64,000 nucleotides of DNA from Blastocatellia bacterium (GCA_035275065.1 DATENM010000046.1:62001-126000); one strand, 5' to 3'. Positions 54,134 to 64,000 are shown, counted from the first letter of the stretch. The notes: generated from the sequence alone by a model not told the origin. Numbers and translations: made by a program.

Positions 54134-56950
54134 ATGAGCAGTGGACCATCGAACCTTGATCGCCGGCAGCAGGTTGAATCGATTCTCCGAGCGGCGCTCA
54201 GGCGAGCGCCGCGCGAGCGCACCGCGTTTGTCGCCGAGGCATGCGCCGGCGACCTGGCGCTCAGGCGCGAAGTCGAAGCCCGGCTCGCTCCCTCGCAGCC
54301 CACAGAGGTCCGCACAGACTTACCGACGGTCGAAGCGCCCACCGTTGAAGCGGCGACCGGCGCGCTAGCTGAAGCCGCCACCATCGGCTTGTCCGGCGAC
54401 GAGCAGGCCGAGATGTTTCGGCTCTCGAACATCGGCCCTTATCAAGTCATTCGCAAAATCGGCGAAGGCGGCATGGGCGCGGTCTACCTGGCCGAGCGTG
54501 CCGACGCGCAGTACAAAAAGCAGGTTGCCATCAAACTGGTCAGGCGCGGCATGGCCAGCAGCTTCATCGTCCGCCGCTTCCGCAATGAGCGGCAGATTCT
54601 CGCCGCGCTCGATCACCCGAACATTGCGCGACTCTTAGACGGCGGCGCGACCGAAGACGGCTTGCCCTACTTCGTCATGGAGTACATCGAAGGCCAGCCC
54701 ATCACCGACTACGCCGACGCTCGCAAACTCGCGACTGCCGAACGGCTGAAGCTCTTTCGCAAGGTCTGCGCCGCGGTTCACTACGCTCATCAAAAGCTCG
54801 TCGTTCACCGTGACATTAAGCCGTCGAACATCCTGGTGACCGCCGACGGCGAGCCGAAGCTGGTTGATTTCGGCATCGCCAAGCTGCTCGACCCGACGCA
54901 GAGCGAGGGCCTGATTGATACGGGCGCGACCGGCCACGGCATGATGACGCCGGAATACGCCAGCCCCGAGCAGGCGCGCGGCGAGCCGATCACCATCTCC
55001 ACAGACATCTATTCGCTCGGCGTCGTGCTGTACCAGTTGCTCACCGGGCGGCGTCCTTATCGAATCAAGAGCCGCTCGCCGCAAGATATCGTCCGGGCCA
55101 TCTGCGAACAGGAGCCGTTCAGGCCCAGCACAGCGGTGGCCGACGGGCCGCGCGGCGAAGCCTTGGCGACCGAGCTGCAACAGCAAGCGGAAACGGTCAG
55201 CACAGAGGCTCAGGACAACTCGCGACCGCCAACCCGCGCGCCGCGCTCGAAAGCCCTGAGTCGTAGGCTGCGCGGCGACCTCGACAACATCGTGCTGATG
55301 GCCATGCGCAAGGAGCCTGAGCGGCGTTACGCCTCGGTCGAGCAGTTCGCCAGCGACATTCAACGCCACCTCGACGGCTTGCCGGTGATCGCGCGCACAG
55401 ACACCTTCACTTACCGCGCCGGCAAGTTCGTCGCGCGCCACAAAGCCGGCGTCGTTGCGGCGCTGTTGATCCTGCTGATGCTGAGTGGCGGGCTGCTGGC
55501 CATCAATCGTCAACGGGCGCGCGCCGAGCGCCGCTTCAACGACGTTCGGCGGCTCGCCAACTCGTTCATGTTCGAGATCCACGACCGCATCGAGCCGCTG
55601 CCGGGCTCGACCCCTGTGCGCGAGCTGCTGGTGACGCGGGCGCTCGAATACCTCGACAGCCTTGCCACAGAGGCCGCCGGCGATGCGCAGTTGCAGCGCG
55701 AGCTGGCGAAGGCTTATCAAAAAGTCGGCGACGTGCAGGGCTACCCATTCGAATCGAACCTCGGCGACACACAGGGGGCGCTCGACAGTTATCGCAAGGC
55801 GCTGGCCATCAGCGAGGCGCTGGTCAAAGATCACCCGAACGACATCCAGATGCAGCGCGACTTGCTGGTCAGTTACGAGCGCATCGGCGATGTGCTGCTG
55901 GCGACCGGCGATACGACGGGCGCGCTCGAACATCAACGCAAGGCGCTGTCGATCTCGCAACCCATCGCCGCCGCGCGCGCAGACGATGGCGAGTGGCGGC
56001 GCACGGCGATGATCGGTTATTTGAAGGTTGGGCAGGTGCTGGCGCAGACCGGCGAGAATACTGCTGCGCTCGATCATTTTCGCAAGGCGCTTGAGCTGGC
56101 CGAGAAGTCTGTCGAAGCCGAGCCTTCGGCGCGGGCGCGCGGCGACCTGGCGTTGATGCGCAACAAGGTCGCGGACATGCTGATGGCCGGCGGCGACGCG
56201 GCGGACGCGCTTGAGCATTACCGCAAAGGGCTGGCGATTCGCGAGGCGCTTGCCGCCGAAGACCCGTCGAGCGCCCCGGCCCGCCGCGCCGTCGCCGCCA
56301 GCAACGAAAAAATCGCCGACACGCTGGCTTCGATGGGCAACATTAGCGAAGCGCTCGGCTATCAGCGTAAGACGCTCGCATCGGACGAAGCCCTGGCCGC
56401 CGCCGACCCGGCCAATGTGGATGCGCAATTCGATCTCGGCATCGGCTATGACAACATCGCCGAGCTGTTGGCGCGTTCGGGCGACCGCCGCGCCGCGCTC
56501 GATCATTATCATAAAGGGCTGGCGATCCTCGAAAAGATTTCCGGCGCGAACCCGGACAACGCCGAGATGAAAAGTTATCTGGCCGACGGCTTGATTAAGT
56601 TCGGCAAAGTGCAGGCGGCGGGTGACGAGATGGCGGCGGCGATTGACAGCATCGAGCGCGGGCGGCTGATCCTTGAAGGGCTGTCATCAGAAGATGCGGC
56701 GAACGTCGAAGCGCGGACGGCGCTCGCCGACGCCTATCTGGTGCTGGGCGACGTACAGGCGCGGCTGGCGGCAAGTCGCAAGTCGGCGGCGCACTGGCGC
56801 GCGGCGCGCTCGTCGTACAGTCAGGGTCAAACGATTTACAACGACCTGCGCAGCCGCAATCTCTTGCAGGGCGACAGCTCAGACAAGCCTGATGAGTTAA
56901 CCCGCAAGCTCGCCGAGTGCGACGCGGCGCTGGCTGGCAGAGGCAATTAA
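54134..56950 (+). CDS. Membrane Ser/Thr protein kinase with C-terminal TPR repeats
   Basis: The 938-residue protein has an N-terminal helical region typical of acidobacterial kinases (RRQQVESILRAALRRAPRER), then a Hanks-type kinase domain (residues ~95-420): VIRKIGEGGMGAVYLAERAD, VAIKLV, HRDIKPSNILV, VDFGIAKL and ASPEQARGEPITISTDIYSL. One transmembrane helix (GVVAALLILLMLSGGLLAI, ~440-460) is followed by about 450 residues of TPR repeats with the pattern ALDxYRKALAI, which would lie outside the membrane. It is likely to phosphorylate regulators after sensing an exported ligand through the TPR part. The ATG at 54134 is preferred over 54071. Confidence 0.92.
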   Translation: MSSGPSNLDRRQQVESILRAALRRAPRERTAFVAEACAGDLALRREVEARLAPSQPTEVRTDLPTVEAPTVEAATGALAEAATIGLSGDEQAEMFRLSNIGPYQVIRKIGEGGMGAVYLAERADAQYKKQVAIKLVRRGMASSFIVRRFRNERQILAALDHPNIARLLDGGATEDGLPYFVMEYIEGQPITDYADARKLATAERLKLFRKVCAAVHYAHQKLVVHRDIKPSNILVTADGEPKLVDFGIAKLLDPTQSEGLIDTGATGHGMMTPEYASPEQARGEPITISTDIYSLGVVLYQLLTGRRPYRIKSRSPQDIVRAICEQEPFRPSTAVADGPRGEALATELQQQAETVSTEAQDNSRPPTRAPRSKALSRRLRGDLDNIVLMAMRKEPERRYASVEQFASDIQRHLDGLPVIARTDTFTYRAGKFVARHKAGVVAALLILLMLSGGLLAINRQRARAERRFNDVRRLANSFMFEIHDRIEPLPGSTPVRELLVTRALEYLDSLATEAAGDAQLQRELAKAYQKVGDVQGYPFESNLGDTQGALDSYRKALAISEALVKDHPNDIQMQRDLLVSYERIGDVLLATGDTTGALEHQRKALSISQPIAAARADDGEWRRTAMIGYLKVGQVLAQTGENTAALDHFRKALELAEKSVEAEPSARARGDLALMRNKVADMLMAGGDAADALEHYRKGLAIREALAAEDPSSAPARRAVAASNEKIADTLASMGNISEALGYQRKTLASDEALAAADPANVDAQFDLGIGYDNIAELLARSGDRRAALDHYHKGLAILEKISGANPDNAEMKSYLADGLIKFGKVQAAGDEMAAAIDSIERGRLILEGLSSEDAANVEARTALADAYLVLGDVQARLAASRKSAAHWRAARSSYSQGQTIYNDLRSRNLLQGDSSDKPDELTRKLAECDAALAGRGN

Positions 56951-57006
56951 GCAGCAGCGCGTCAGCGAACAGTCTTTAGAAAGCAGAGGGGATTGAGCCT
57001 GAGGTC

Positions 57007-57633
57007 TTACTTCGATTCCACCGGCTTATCGTTCAAGACGCTCTCAACCACTTTAATCAGCTCATCCGGCTTTGCCAGGCCGAAAGCTTTTTTCCAGAGC
57101 CCCGTCCGCAGGTTGCCGATAATGACGATGCTGGTGTGATCGTTTTTCTCTTCGACGAACTGCCCAAGCTTGTGCAGCGCGAATTCGACATTCTCTTTTT
57201 TGCCGGAGAGGAAGTACCAGCCGGGCCGCGCGCCGAACTTCTGCGCGTAGTCTTTCAGGCGCGGCGGCGTGTCGGTCAGCGGGTCAACGCTGATTGAAAG
57301 CATCTGCACCTCTTTGCCGAGGCGGTCGCCCAGCCAGTTCTGCACCTTACTCAGATTAGCGGTCATCGGCGGGCAGATGCTGGTGCAGGTGGTAAAGAAA
57401 GCGTTGATGATGACCACACGGTCTTTCATCAGATCGCTGTACAGGCGCATGGGCTTGCCGTCCTGATTGACCAGCTCGACATCGGTAAAGTAATTCTGCG
57501 CCGCCGTGCCCTGCGCGGTCGCAGAGTTGCCGGCTTGCGCGGCGCAACGAGTAGCCAGCGCGCCAGCGCCGATAATGAAAACCGCCAGCGCCGCTGCCGA
57601 CGACCTGCCTATCTTTCTTGACCGTGTGCTCAT
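57007..57633 (-). CDS. SCO1/SenC family copper chaperone
   Basis: The 208-residue exported protein has an N-terminal signal or anchor (SSAAALAVFIIGAGALATRC) and a thioredoxin-like SCO domain: INAFFTTCTSICPPMTANLS has the copper-binding CxxxC, LSISVDPLTDTPPRLKDYAQ follows, and EEKNDHTSIVIIG has the third ligand His. SCO proteins deliver copper to the CuA site of cytochrome oxidase or act as redox helpers. No oxidase genes are nearby; it is transcribed convergently with the kinase gene upstream and lies just downstream of the sulfatase-like gene. Confidence 0.92.
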   Translation of the reverse strand: MSTRSRKIGRSSAAALAVFIIGAGALATRCAAQAGNSATAQGTAAQNYFTDVELVNQDGKPMRLYSDLMKDRVVIINAFFTTCTSICPPMTANLSKVQNWLGDRLGKEVQMLSISVDPLTDTPPRLKDYAQKFGARPGWYFLSGKKENVEFALHKLGQFVEEKNDHTSIVIIGNLRTGLWKKAFGLAKPDELIKVVESVLNDKPVESK

Positions 57634-57703
57634 CTATTGATCCGCCTTATCCGTATTGAGCTGCCATCATACGGCGCTTTGTTTCGACTGTCGAGGCACG
57701 CCG

Positions 57704-60016
57704 CTAATGCTCTTCTCCGCCCGCGGGGTCGTCGCCTTCTTCGCGGCCACGGGTCGGGCCAAAGTGATATTGCGTTTCGTCGGCATCCGCGGGGCGGCTC
57801 GCCTGCACCACATCAATATAGCGACCGAGCAGGGCGCGCATCTCTGCGGCGCGCTCAGGCTGCGCATTATAGAGGTTGCGGACTTCGCCCGGATCGTTTT
57901 TCAAATCGAACAGCTCGAAGGCGTAGTAGTCGCGGTTGTAAACCAGCTTGAAGCCGTCCTGAGTGATGACCATGTATTTCTTGCCGTTCGGCACCAGATT
58001 CTTTTCCGGCGGCAGGTACGGCGAATCTTCTTCGGTCGTCTGCTCGGCGTAGATGGGCGGGTGCGCCATCGCTTCGCCGCGCAGCAACGGCATCAGGCTG
58101 ACGCCGGCATAATCTTTCGGGTAATCCAACCCGACGGCGTTTAAGATCGTCGCTCCCAGATCAACCGAGCTGACATAGGCGCTGACGCGGCGCGGCGCGG
58201 TGTCCGGCACATAGATAATCATCGGGATGCGCGATTGTTCGTTGTAGAGCTGCGACGAATGCTTGTGAACGCCGCGCTCGCCGAGCGATTCGCCGTGGTC
58301 GGCCATAATCACCACCATCGTGTCTTTCATGCGGCCCGCTTGCTCCATCCAGTCGAACAGGCGACCGAGCTGGTGATCGTCGTAAGCAATCTCGCTGTCG
58401 TAATGCTCGTTGTCGTTACGGCCAAAGTCGAAGCCTTCGTGAACGCGATACGGGCGGTGCGGGTCTGTGGCGTAGAGATAAGCCGCGAACGGGCGATCCG
58501 CCGGCGCTTTGCTTAGAAGATCAATCGCCGTGTCAACCGAGCCGGCGAAGGTGCCGTCCGCGGAGTGCGGCGCGACCGTCATGCCGCGCACGTGGCGCAG
58601 CAGGGTGACGATGCGGCGCGGAAAGAGAATCGCATTGTAGTTGTTCTGCGCCAGCACCTCCGTCCAGGTCGGCAACTGCGCGTCCCAGTAAGACGACTGC
58701 ATGAACTTCGGCAGCGCTTCAAAGGTATTCGGCGCCGGCGTGTAAGCGTTCTCGAAGACCGTGCCGCGCGCCGCCAGCTTATCAAGGTTCGGGCTGGTGT
58801 TGCGTGTGTGGCCGTAAGCGCCAAGGCGGTCGGGCCGCAGCGCGTCAATGAAGACGTAGATCACATTCAAGCGCCGCGCCCCGGCTTGCGGCGCAACGTA
58901 GTGTGACTCGCGCTCGCGCCGCCATCGCTCAAGCTCTTTGCGCGTCAGGTCGCCGCCGATGCAGTTGTTGTCGGTGCCGTCAGAAACAACTTCCAACTGG
59001 CCGGGGTTGATGTCGGCGCGATTGTCATTCAGGTCGCCGCCGCCGAGAATCGCCGAGTAACCGTCGCGGTCAAAATCCACCGCCCACTGAATCAACCGGA
59101 AATGCTTTTTCGCCTGCACGGTGCGCGAAAAGATTTGCACCTTGAGATTTTGATTGCGATCAAAGTAGAAGAACGTGAACAGCAGCGCGCCGATAAAGAT
59201 AACTAGCCCCGTAATCGTCATCAGTCGCCGCGTCGTCGGTCGCAGGCGCGGCCAGACGCTTTGCAAGCGCGGCGAGGTTGAATAAGCCGTGGCCACCAGC
59301 GCCATCCCCGCGGCAGTCGCCAGCACGAACATCAATTGATGAAATGAGTGCTCGTAAAGCAGCGGCTCGGTGCGCACGTCGAGGGTGTAAGCGATGCCCA
59401 CAAACAAGGCGAGCGCCATGAGGTACGCCGCTCTGAGCCAGAACGGAAAGCGTGACGCGGCGTGCGCCAGCCAACTGAGGCTTGCGGCAAAGATGACGAA
59501 GGCCAGCAGGATCAGGTAAGAGGTGGCGCGTTCATGGTTGAGCAGCAGAGCGTTCAGGCGCTCGATCTTTTCGGCTTCGCGGATTAAGGACATGGCGAAG
59601 CGGTGCGCGTACCATTGCTGGTTGAGCGCGAAGGCGAACACGCCGCAAACGATCAGCGCGGCAATCACTTCGTGCAGCCAACGGATTGCGCCGCGCGCTA
59701 TCCAGCTTGCGAGTTTCTTTTGTAAGGCAAGGCCAATGCAGAAGGCCGCGCCGACCGCGAGGCCGATCACAGCACCGCTCAAGAGGTTCATGCTGAAGTA
59801 GGCGGTGAAGATCAGCCGCTCGCCGAACGACGCGAAGACCGGCGTGAGCTGAACGCTGGTCTCAGCCCACTCCAGCCCCGCGAGCAGCAACGCCGCCACG
59901 CCGCCGGCAAGCGTGTAGCGCAACAGTCGCCGCGCGAGTGGCAGCGATTGATTTGCCGCGCTGGCGGCAGGCGAGGGGTTGGCCTGCGGCGCGGCAGAAG
60001 GTTTCGAGGTGGACAT
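57704..60016 (-). CDS. Membrane sulfatase-superfamily hydrolase without the formylglycine motif
   Basis: The 770-residue protein has about six N-terminal helices (residues ~30-285) and an alkaline-phosphatase/sulfatase domain: VIYVFIDALRPDRLGAYGHT (metal-binding D391), VFENAYTPAPNTFEALPKF, MADHGESLGERGVHKHSS, and a DGFKLVYNR tail. Where sulfatases have C/S-x-P-S-R there is APNTFEAL, so T431 may be the nucleophile, as in LTA synthases and phosphoethanolamine transferases. Before the catalytic domain lies a MopE-like metal-binding stretch (DFDRDGYSAILGGGDLND, then DGTDNNC). The substrate is not known; surface-polymer transfer is possible. GGAG precedes the ATG. Confidence 0.85.
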   Translation of the reverse strand: MSTSKPSAAPQANPSPAASAANQSLPLARRLLRYTLAGGVAALLLAGLEWAETSVQLTPVFASFGERLIFTAYFSMNLLSGAVIGLAVGAAFCIGLALQKKLASWIARGAIRWLHEVIAALIVCGVFAFALNQQWYAHRFAMSLIREAEKIERLNALLLNHERATSYLILLAFVIFAASLSWLAHAASRFPFWLRAAYLMALALFVGIAYTLDVRTEPLLYEHSFHQLMFVLATAAGMALVATAYSTSPRLQSVWPRLRPTTRRLMTITGLVIFIGALLFTFFYFDRNQNLKVQIFSRTVQAKKHFRLIQWAVDFDRDGYSAILGGGDLNDNRADINPGQLEVVSDGTDNNCIGGDLTRKELERWRRERESHYVAPQAGARRLNVIYVFIDALRPDRLGAYGHTRNTSPNLDKLAARGTVFENAYTPAPNTFEALPKFMQSSYWDAQLPTWTEVLAQNNYNAILFPRRIVTLLRHVRGMTVAPHSADGTFAGSVDTAIDLLSKAPADRPFAAYLYATDPHRPYRVHEGFDFGRNDNEHYDSEIAYDDHQLGRLFDWMEQAGRMKDTMVVIMADHGESLGERGVHKHSSQLYNEQSRIPMIIYVPDTAPRRVSAYVSSVDLGATILNAVGLDYPKDYAGVSLMPLLRGEAMAHPPIYAEQTTEEDSPYLPPEKNLVPNGKKYMVITQDGFKLVYNRDYYAFELFDLKNDPGEVRNLYNAQPERAAEMRALLGRYIDVVQASRPADADETQYHFGPTRGREEGDDPAGGEEH

Positions 60017-60427
60017 CCCTACTCCTCTGGGTTCGAGACTCGCCGCGCATGACGGGAGAAGGCGGCGCGCGTTAAACGTTTAAGCTAACAGAGCGGCAAA
60101 ACGCTTCACAAGTTCATCAAAGAAAAACACAGAGACACAGAGACACGGAGGCACGGAGTCCTCTCTGTGTACCTCTGTGCCTCTGTGTCTCTGTGTTTAT
60201 CTCATCTTTTTGACTGTCGAGAAGGGAATGGCCGTAAAGTCACTTGAGCGATTGCGCCATTCGACCTGTTAGTTTTGCCAGTAGTCACCCGCCCGCTTCA
60301 AACCTAAAATCCGCATGTCCATGCGTGGTATTCACGTGCCCACTGCCGCGCAAATCAAGTGACGCTTGGCATTTGGTTGTCTATCCAATCCAACCGGTAA
60401 AAAACTGCTCACAATGGAGAAATCAGC
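60017..60427. other. Intergenic region of about 410 bp
   Basis: No gene is supported between the divergent sulfatase-like and outer-membrane protein genes. The notable content is the CACAGAGA inverted repeat at 60125-60198. The rest shows nothing I recognise; promoters for both genes should lie here, but no near-consensus pair stands out. Confidence 0.5.
60125..60198. repeat. Near-perfect 27-bp inverted repeat (CACAGAGA type)
   Basis: Positions 60125-60151 and 60172-60198 are reverse complements with two mismatches, around a 20-base centre that itself continues the repeat pattern. The unit is 8-9 bp (ACACAGAG/ACACGGAG). It resembles the CAGAGG element at 4190-4253 and lies between two divergent genes. 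Confidence 0.88.
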
Positions 60428-61057
60428 ATGAAACGAATCTTTTTGCTCGTTACCGTTTTGTTTGTTGTGTCGGTATCCGCACGGGCTCAGCACCACCCGC
60501 ATGTCGAGGTGTGGGGAAGCTATTCGCTCTATGTTGCCGACCTTGACGTTCTCGATAACGAGACGCTGCACGGGTATGGCGCGGGCATCCAGGGGAATCT
60601 CAGTAAGTACTTCGGCGGGGTTTTTGAATTTACCAGCAACCATGGCGCTTCCGGGCCGGTGACTATCCAGGTGCCTGGAGCGCTCGTCCTCATCCCGGAG
60701 CTGGACACCCGTATCAATACCTTTTTGGGCGGTCCGCGGTTCTCATACCGCCCCAAGGCCGTGACCTTATTCGCGCATGCTCTGTTTGGTGGAGCCGACT
60801 CGAAACTGCGAGACGAAAAAGGCGGGAGCGGGTTTAGTGCCAGCAACACGGAGTTCGCGATGGCCTTCGGCGGCGGCATCGACATCAACCTGGGCAAGCA
60901 TTACGCGATTCGCGCCGCGCAGGTCGATTATTTGTCCATCCACACAGACGTCGACACCAGACTGACCGGCGGCGGCGGCGTTGGCTCGATTTCTTCGTCA
61001 ACCAGTGACTGGCTTCACAACTATCGTTATCAGGCCGGCTTCGTCTTCAAATTCTAA
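60428..61057 (+). CDS. Outer-membrane beta-barrel protein
   Basis: The 209-residue exported protein (signal MKRIFLLVTVLFVVSVSARAQ) has alternating strands: VEVWGSYSLYVADL, GYGAGIQGNLSKYFGGVFEF, FLGGPRFSYRPKAVTLFAHA, FAMAFGGGIDINLGKHYAIR and a final strand YRYQAGFVFKF ending in Phe. This is the C-terminal outer-membrane signature and matches 8-stranded OMP_b-brl proteins. The role is structural or small-solute related; the substrate is unknown. GGAG lies before the ATG. Confidence 0.85.
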   Translation: MKRIFLLVTVLFVVSVSARAQHHPHVEVWGSYSLYVADLDVLDNETLHGYGAGIQGNLSKYFGGVFEFTSNHGASGPVTIQVPGALVLIPELDTRINTFLGGPRFSYRPKAVTLFAHALFGGADSKLRDEKGGSGFSASNTEFAMAFGGGIDINLGKHYAIRAAQVDYLSIHTDVDTRLTGGGGVGSISSSTSDWLHNYRYQAGFVFKF

Positions 61058-61105
61058 ACACCTGCTGAAAGGCTAAGGATGAGAATGAGCGACTTCGCCG
61101 TGGGC

Positions 61106-62548
61106 TCAAGCAAGCAGGCTCTCGACGACGTTGCCGTGAACGTCGGTCAGACGAAAGTCGCGGCCCTGGAATCGGTAGGTCAGCTTCGTGTGATCGAACC
61201 CTAACAGCCGCAGGATGGTGGCGTGCAGGTCATGAACATGAACTTTGTCTTTGGCGACGTTGAAGCCAAGCTCGTCGGTTTCGCCGATGGTGATGCCCGG
61301 CTTGATGCCGCCGCCCGCCAGCCACATCGTGAAAGCGTTGGGGTGATGGTCGCGGCCATCGTCGCCCGCCTGCATCATCGGCGTGCGCCCGAACTCGCCG
61401 CCCCAGATGACCAGCGTGTCATCGAGCATGCCGCGCTGCTTCAAGTCTTTGATGAGCGCCGCGCACGCCTGATCGGTGTCCTGGCAGTTCTTCTTCAAAT
61501 CCTTGACCAGCGCGCCGTGCTGATCCCATGCCTCGTGATACAACTGCACAAAGCGCACGCCGCGCTCGACCAGCCGGCGGGCCAGCAGGCAGTTGTTGGC
61601 AAACGATGATTTGCCCGGCTCGGCGCCATACATCTCAAGGACGCGCGGCGGCTCTTTGGCGATGTCCATCAAGTCGGGCGCGGCGCTCTGCATGCGAAAC
61701 GCCATCTCGAACGAGTTGATGCGCGTGCTGATTTCGGGATCGCCGACCGCATCCAGCCGCATCTGGTTCAGGCGGCTCAGGGAATCGAGCGTCGCGCGTT
61801 GCAGCCCTGCGTCAACACCGCGCGGGTTTGAAAGATAGAGCACAGGGTCGCCGCCGCTGCGGAACTGCACCCCTTGATAGACGGTCGGCAGAAAGCCGCT
61901 GCCCCAACATGAGTTGCCGCCGCTCGGGCCTTTGCTCCCCGAGCTGAAGACGACGAAAGCCGGCAGGTCGCGGCCTTCGCTGCCCAGCCCATACAGCACC
62001 CACGCGCCCATGCTCGGTCGCCCGAAGATCATCGAGCCGGTGTTCATCAACAACTGCCCCGGCGCGTGATTGAAGGCGTCGGTGACCATCGATTTGACGA
62101 TGGCGACATCATCAGCGATCCCTGCCAGATGCGGCAATAGCTCGGAAAGCTCCGCTCCCGATTGTCCATGCCTGGCGAACTTGAATTTCGGGCCGAGCAG
62201 CTTTGAGTTGGGATTGATGAAAGCGGCGCGGTAATCCTTCAACAACTCGGGCGGCGGCAGCGTCCCATTGAACTTGGCGAGCTGCGGCTTGTAATCAAAC
62301 AGGTCGAGGTGGCTGGGCGCGCCGGCCATAAACAGAAAAATGACGTTCTTCGCCTTCGCCGCGAGCGGCGGCTTGCGTGGCGCGAGCGGGTCGGCCTGCG
62401 CCGTCACCTGATCGGCGGCCACGCCTGCGCCTCCCATCAGATGACCGAGCGCGATGGCCCCCAGGCCGACGCCACATTGTTCAATGAACCAGCGGCGGCT
62501 GATCTGACTGGCGGCTTGCGTTGGTGATGAATCTGGTTTTCTTTTCAT
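61106..62548 (-). CDS. Tat-exported DUF1501 protein
   Basis: The 480-residue product has a twin-arginine signal ([20 protein letters not shown]) and the DUF1501 body: [84 protein letters not shown] and [22 protein letters not shown]1501 proteins are distant relatives of sulfatases and alkaline phosphatases, of unknown substrate, and almost always follow a DUF1549/DUF1553 gene, as here. The ATG at 62548 has GGAG 8 bp upstream; a GTG at 62575 overlapping the previous stop is also possible. Confidence 0.9.
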   Translation of the reverse strand: MKRKPDSSPTQAASQISRRWFIEQCGVGLGAIALGHLMGGAGVAADQVTAQADPLAPRKPPLAAKAKNVIFLFMAGAPSHLDLFDYKPQLAKFNGTLPPPELLKDYRAAFINPNSKLLGPKFKFARHGQSGAELSELLPHLAGIADDVAIVKSMVTDAFNHAPGQLLMNTGSMIFGRPSMGAWVLYGLGSEGRDLPAFVVFSSGSKGPSGGNSCWGSGFLPTVYQGVQFRSGGDPVLYLSNPRGVDAGLQRATLDSLSRLNQMRLDAVGDPEISTRINSFEMAFRMQSAAPDLMDIAKEPPRVLEMYGAEPGKSSFANNCLLARRLVERGVRFVQLYHEAWDQHGALVKDLKKNCQDTDQACAALIKDLKQRGMLDDTLVIWGGEFGRTPMMQAGDDGRDHHPNAFTMWLAGGGIKPGITIGETDELGFNVAKDKVHVHDLHATILRLLGFDHTKLTYRFQGRDFRLTDVHGNVVESLLA

Positions 62549-62571
62549 GGCGCTCGCTCCGACTTTCGGCT

Positions 62572-64000
62572 TCACTCTTTGGTGATCGTTTCGTCAAGGT
62601 TCAACAGCACGCGCGATACGGCAGTCCAGGCCGCGACATCGTCCATGGTCACGTCACGGGGCAGCGGGTTCGGCTTGTCCGGATCATTCGCCGCCAGGTT
62701 CCAGGGATTCAGCTCGCCGGCGATGAAGCGCGCCTTCTGCTTGCGGAAGAGGCCGAGCAGCTCGGCGCTCTCTTCGGCGCTCGGCGCTCGCGAAAGCACG
62801 CGGCGGAAGGCGTACGCGAGCCGCTGCTCATCCGTCTGCCCGCCTTGCCTGACCGTCAACCAGGCGAGCGCCCGCGCCGATTCCATAAACAGCGGTTCGT
62901 TCAACGTCGTCAGCGCCTGCAAAGGCGTATCAGAGCGCGACCGCCGCACACAAGAGACATCACCATTCGGCGCGTCGAAATTCTGTAGCACAGGGTATGG
63001 CACCGAGCGGTAACGGAACGTGTAGATGGCGCGGCGGTAACGATCCGGCCCCTTCGCCTCGTTCCAGATTTTCGGGCCATAGCTGACGGGCGGCTGGAAC
63101 AGGAAGTCCGGAGCCGGCGGATAAACGCTCGGGCCGCCGACTGCCGGGTTCAACAAACCGCTTGCCGCCAGCGCGATGTCGCGGACGATCTCGGCTTCGA
63201 CGCGAAAGCGCGCGCCGCGCGCAAGCAAACGGTTGTAGGGGTCGCGCTGGTAAAGCTCCGGCGTGACTTTCGATGATTGGCGATAAGTGGCCGAAGTCAC
63301 AATCAGCCGGTGCAGCGCTTTCATGCTCCAGCCTTTATCCATGAATTCGACGGCGAGCCAATCGAGCAGCTCAGGATGTGAAGGCGCTTCGCTCTGGGTG
63401 CCGAGATTCTCGGAGGTGCTGACGATGCCCGTGCCGAAGTAAGCCTGCCAGACGCGGTTGACGAGCGCGCGGGCCGTTGTCGGCGAGGTGCGATCAACCA
63501 GCCAGCGAGCAAACCCGAGGCGGTTCGGCGGCGCATCCTTGGGCATCGGATGAAGGAAAGCGGGGACGCCGGGCGTGACCGCTAAGGTCGGCTTCAGAAA
63601 ATCGCCGCGCGTCAGGATGTGAGTTTCGCGCGCTTCGTCGCGCTCGCTCAGAGCGAGCTGCGACGAGCCTTCGGGGTGCTGCTTCCACAGCTCGGCGATC
63701 TGCGCGTTTGCCGCCTGCCATTCGGGGACCGTCGTGCGCCAGTAACTGAAGACCGCCTGCGTCTGCGCCGGCGTGCGCTGCTCAGTCGGAATCGAAAGAA
63801 TCTCGCGCACCTGCTGCGGCAACGGGTCGGCGACGGCGTCCGCCGCACTGGTTATCGATAAACGAATGCGCCCAAGATTGTTGGTCTGATTGTCGTCGCT
63901 GTTCCAGCCGCCGTGATTCTGTGTCAGGTAAAAGGTCAGCACAGTGCCGCCGGGATTGCTGATCGGCTTTTCGAGCGTGAAGACAGCTTTGCGCGGCTGG
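62572..64000 (-). CDS. DUF1553 (planctomycete-type PSD1) protein, 5' part outside the window
   Basis: The frame stays open to the right edge, so about 475 C-terminal residues are visible. The segment near the edge reads like a lectin-like insert ([32 protein letters not shown]). The DUF1553 core follows: [78 protein letters not shown] and [20 protein letters not shown]. These proteins, often with an N-terminal cytochrome c and DUF1549, are linked to polysaccharide breakdown in Planctomycetes and Acidobacteriota; the function is not proven. It is followed by DUF1501 in the usual order. Confidence 0.92.
   Translation of the reverse strand, partial: QPRKAVFTLEKPISNPGGTVLTFYLTQNHGGWNSDDNQTNNLGRIRLSITSAADAVADPLPQQVREILSIPTEQRTPAQTQAVFSYWRTTVPEWQAANAQIAELWKQHPEGSSQLALSERDEARETHILTRGDFLKPTLAVTPGVPAFLHPMPKDAPPNRLGFARWLVDRTSPTTARALVNRVWQAYFGTGIVSTSENLGTQSEAPSHPELLDWLAVEFMDKGWSMKALHRLIVTSATYRQSSKVTPELYQRDPYNRLLARGARFRVEAEIVRDIALAASGLLNPAVGGPSVYPPAPDFLFQPPVSYGPKIWNEAKGPDRYRRAIYTFRYRSVPYPVLQNFDAPNGDVSCVRRSRSDTPLQALTTLNEPLFMESARALAWLTVRQGGQTDEQRLAYAFRRVLSRAPSAEESAELLGLFRKQKARFIAGELNPWNLAANDPDKPNPLPRDVTMDDVAAWTAVSRVLLNLDETITKE

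Noticed and set aside
54635..56512. Minus-strand ORF of 625 residues
   Set aside because: It is an antisense shadow of the kinase-TPR gene; it is Arg/Ala/His-rich, with no motif or RBS, as expected from GC-rich third positions.

Overview
The window looks like one chromosomal stretch of a GC-rich, Gram-negative environmental bacterium, most likely an Acidobacteriota (Blastocatellia-like). This is inferred from gene content: Ser/Thr kinases fused to TPR repeats, BNR/Sortilin-type exported proteins, DUF1501/DUF1553 pairs, Tat-exported sugar oxidoreductases, a futalosine-type MqnP/UbiX pair, and many 7-9 bp tandem repeats between genes. No rRNA, ribosomal protein, phage, transposase or CRISPR array was seen. 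Both window edges cut through genes.

Layout. 1-8.6 kb: edge fragment of a secreted protein, TIG-domain membrane protein, PQQ quinohemoprotein dehydrogenase, CDF metal exporter and a large BNR-repeat exported protein. 8.8-15.1 kb: an NmrA-like SDR, then exported carbohydrate genes (Tat sugar isomerase-like protein, DUF1080, Tat Gfo/Idh/MocA, SUMF1-domain protein) and ApbE. 15.3-19.6 kb: tRNA-Lys(CUU) with promoter and terminator, a Met/His-rich DUF305 protein coupled to an LVIVD-repeat protein, and small membrane proteins. 19.6-26 kb: an APC-type permease with a UspA-like tail, preceded by five 11-bp direct repeats; an integron-like cassette segment (attC, hicA-hicB, small membrane protein); and a KdpD/KdpE-like two-component system. 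26-35 kb: TPR protein, a tRNA-Arg(UCU) gene interrupted by a group I intron, an EEP phosphodiesterase, a large hybrid histidine kinase, a TIGR01777 epimerase and topoisomerase IB. 35-41.8 kb: small membrane and regulatory proteins, two F420/PPOX-type flavoproteins, a Tat amine oxidase and a DHH phosphoesterase. 41.8-48.4 kb: a minus-strand surface-polysaccharide cluster (WecB/TagA, GT2, response regulator, epimerase, methyltransferase, asparagine synthase). 48.5-54 kb: MqnP and UbiX, a CreD-like protein, a Cas4-like nuclease split into two membrane-anchored ORFs, and a PfkB kinase. 54-64 kb: kinase-TPR protein, SCO1, membrane sulfatase-superfamily protein, outer-membrane barrel, and a DUF1501/DUF1553 pair running off the right edge.

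Most notable points: (1) the group I intron between anticodon bases U34 and C35 of tRNA-Arg(UCU); (2) the attC site and cassettes just downstream of the kdpE-like gene; (3) the Cas4/RecB-type nuclease whose Fe-S cysteines and catalytic motifs are divided between two overlapping ORFs, each with one membrane helix; (4) several families of intergenic palindromic tandem repeats, some of which supply C-terminal codons or stop codons to neighbouring genes; (5) 11-bp phased repeats upstream of the permease, a candidate KdpE-type operator.

All calls come from reading the sequence and the translations by eye. No database search or folding program was run, so family names are recognitions, not search results.
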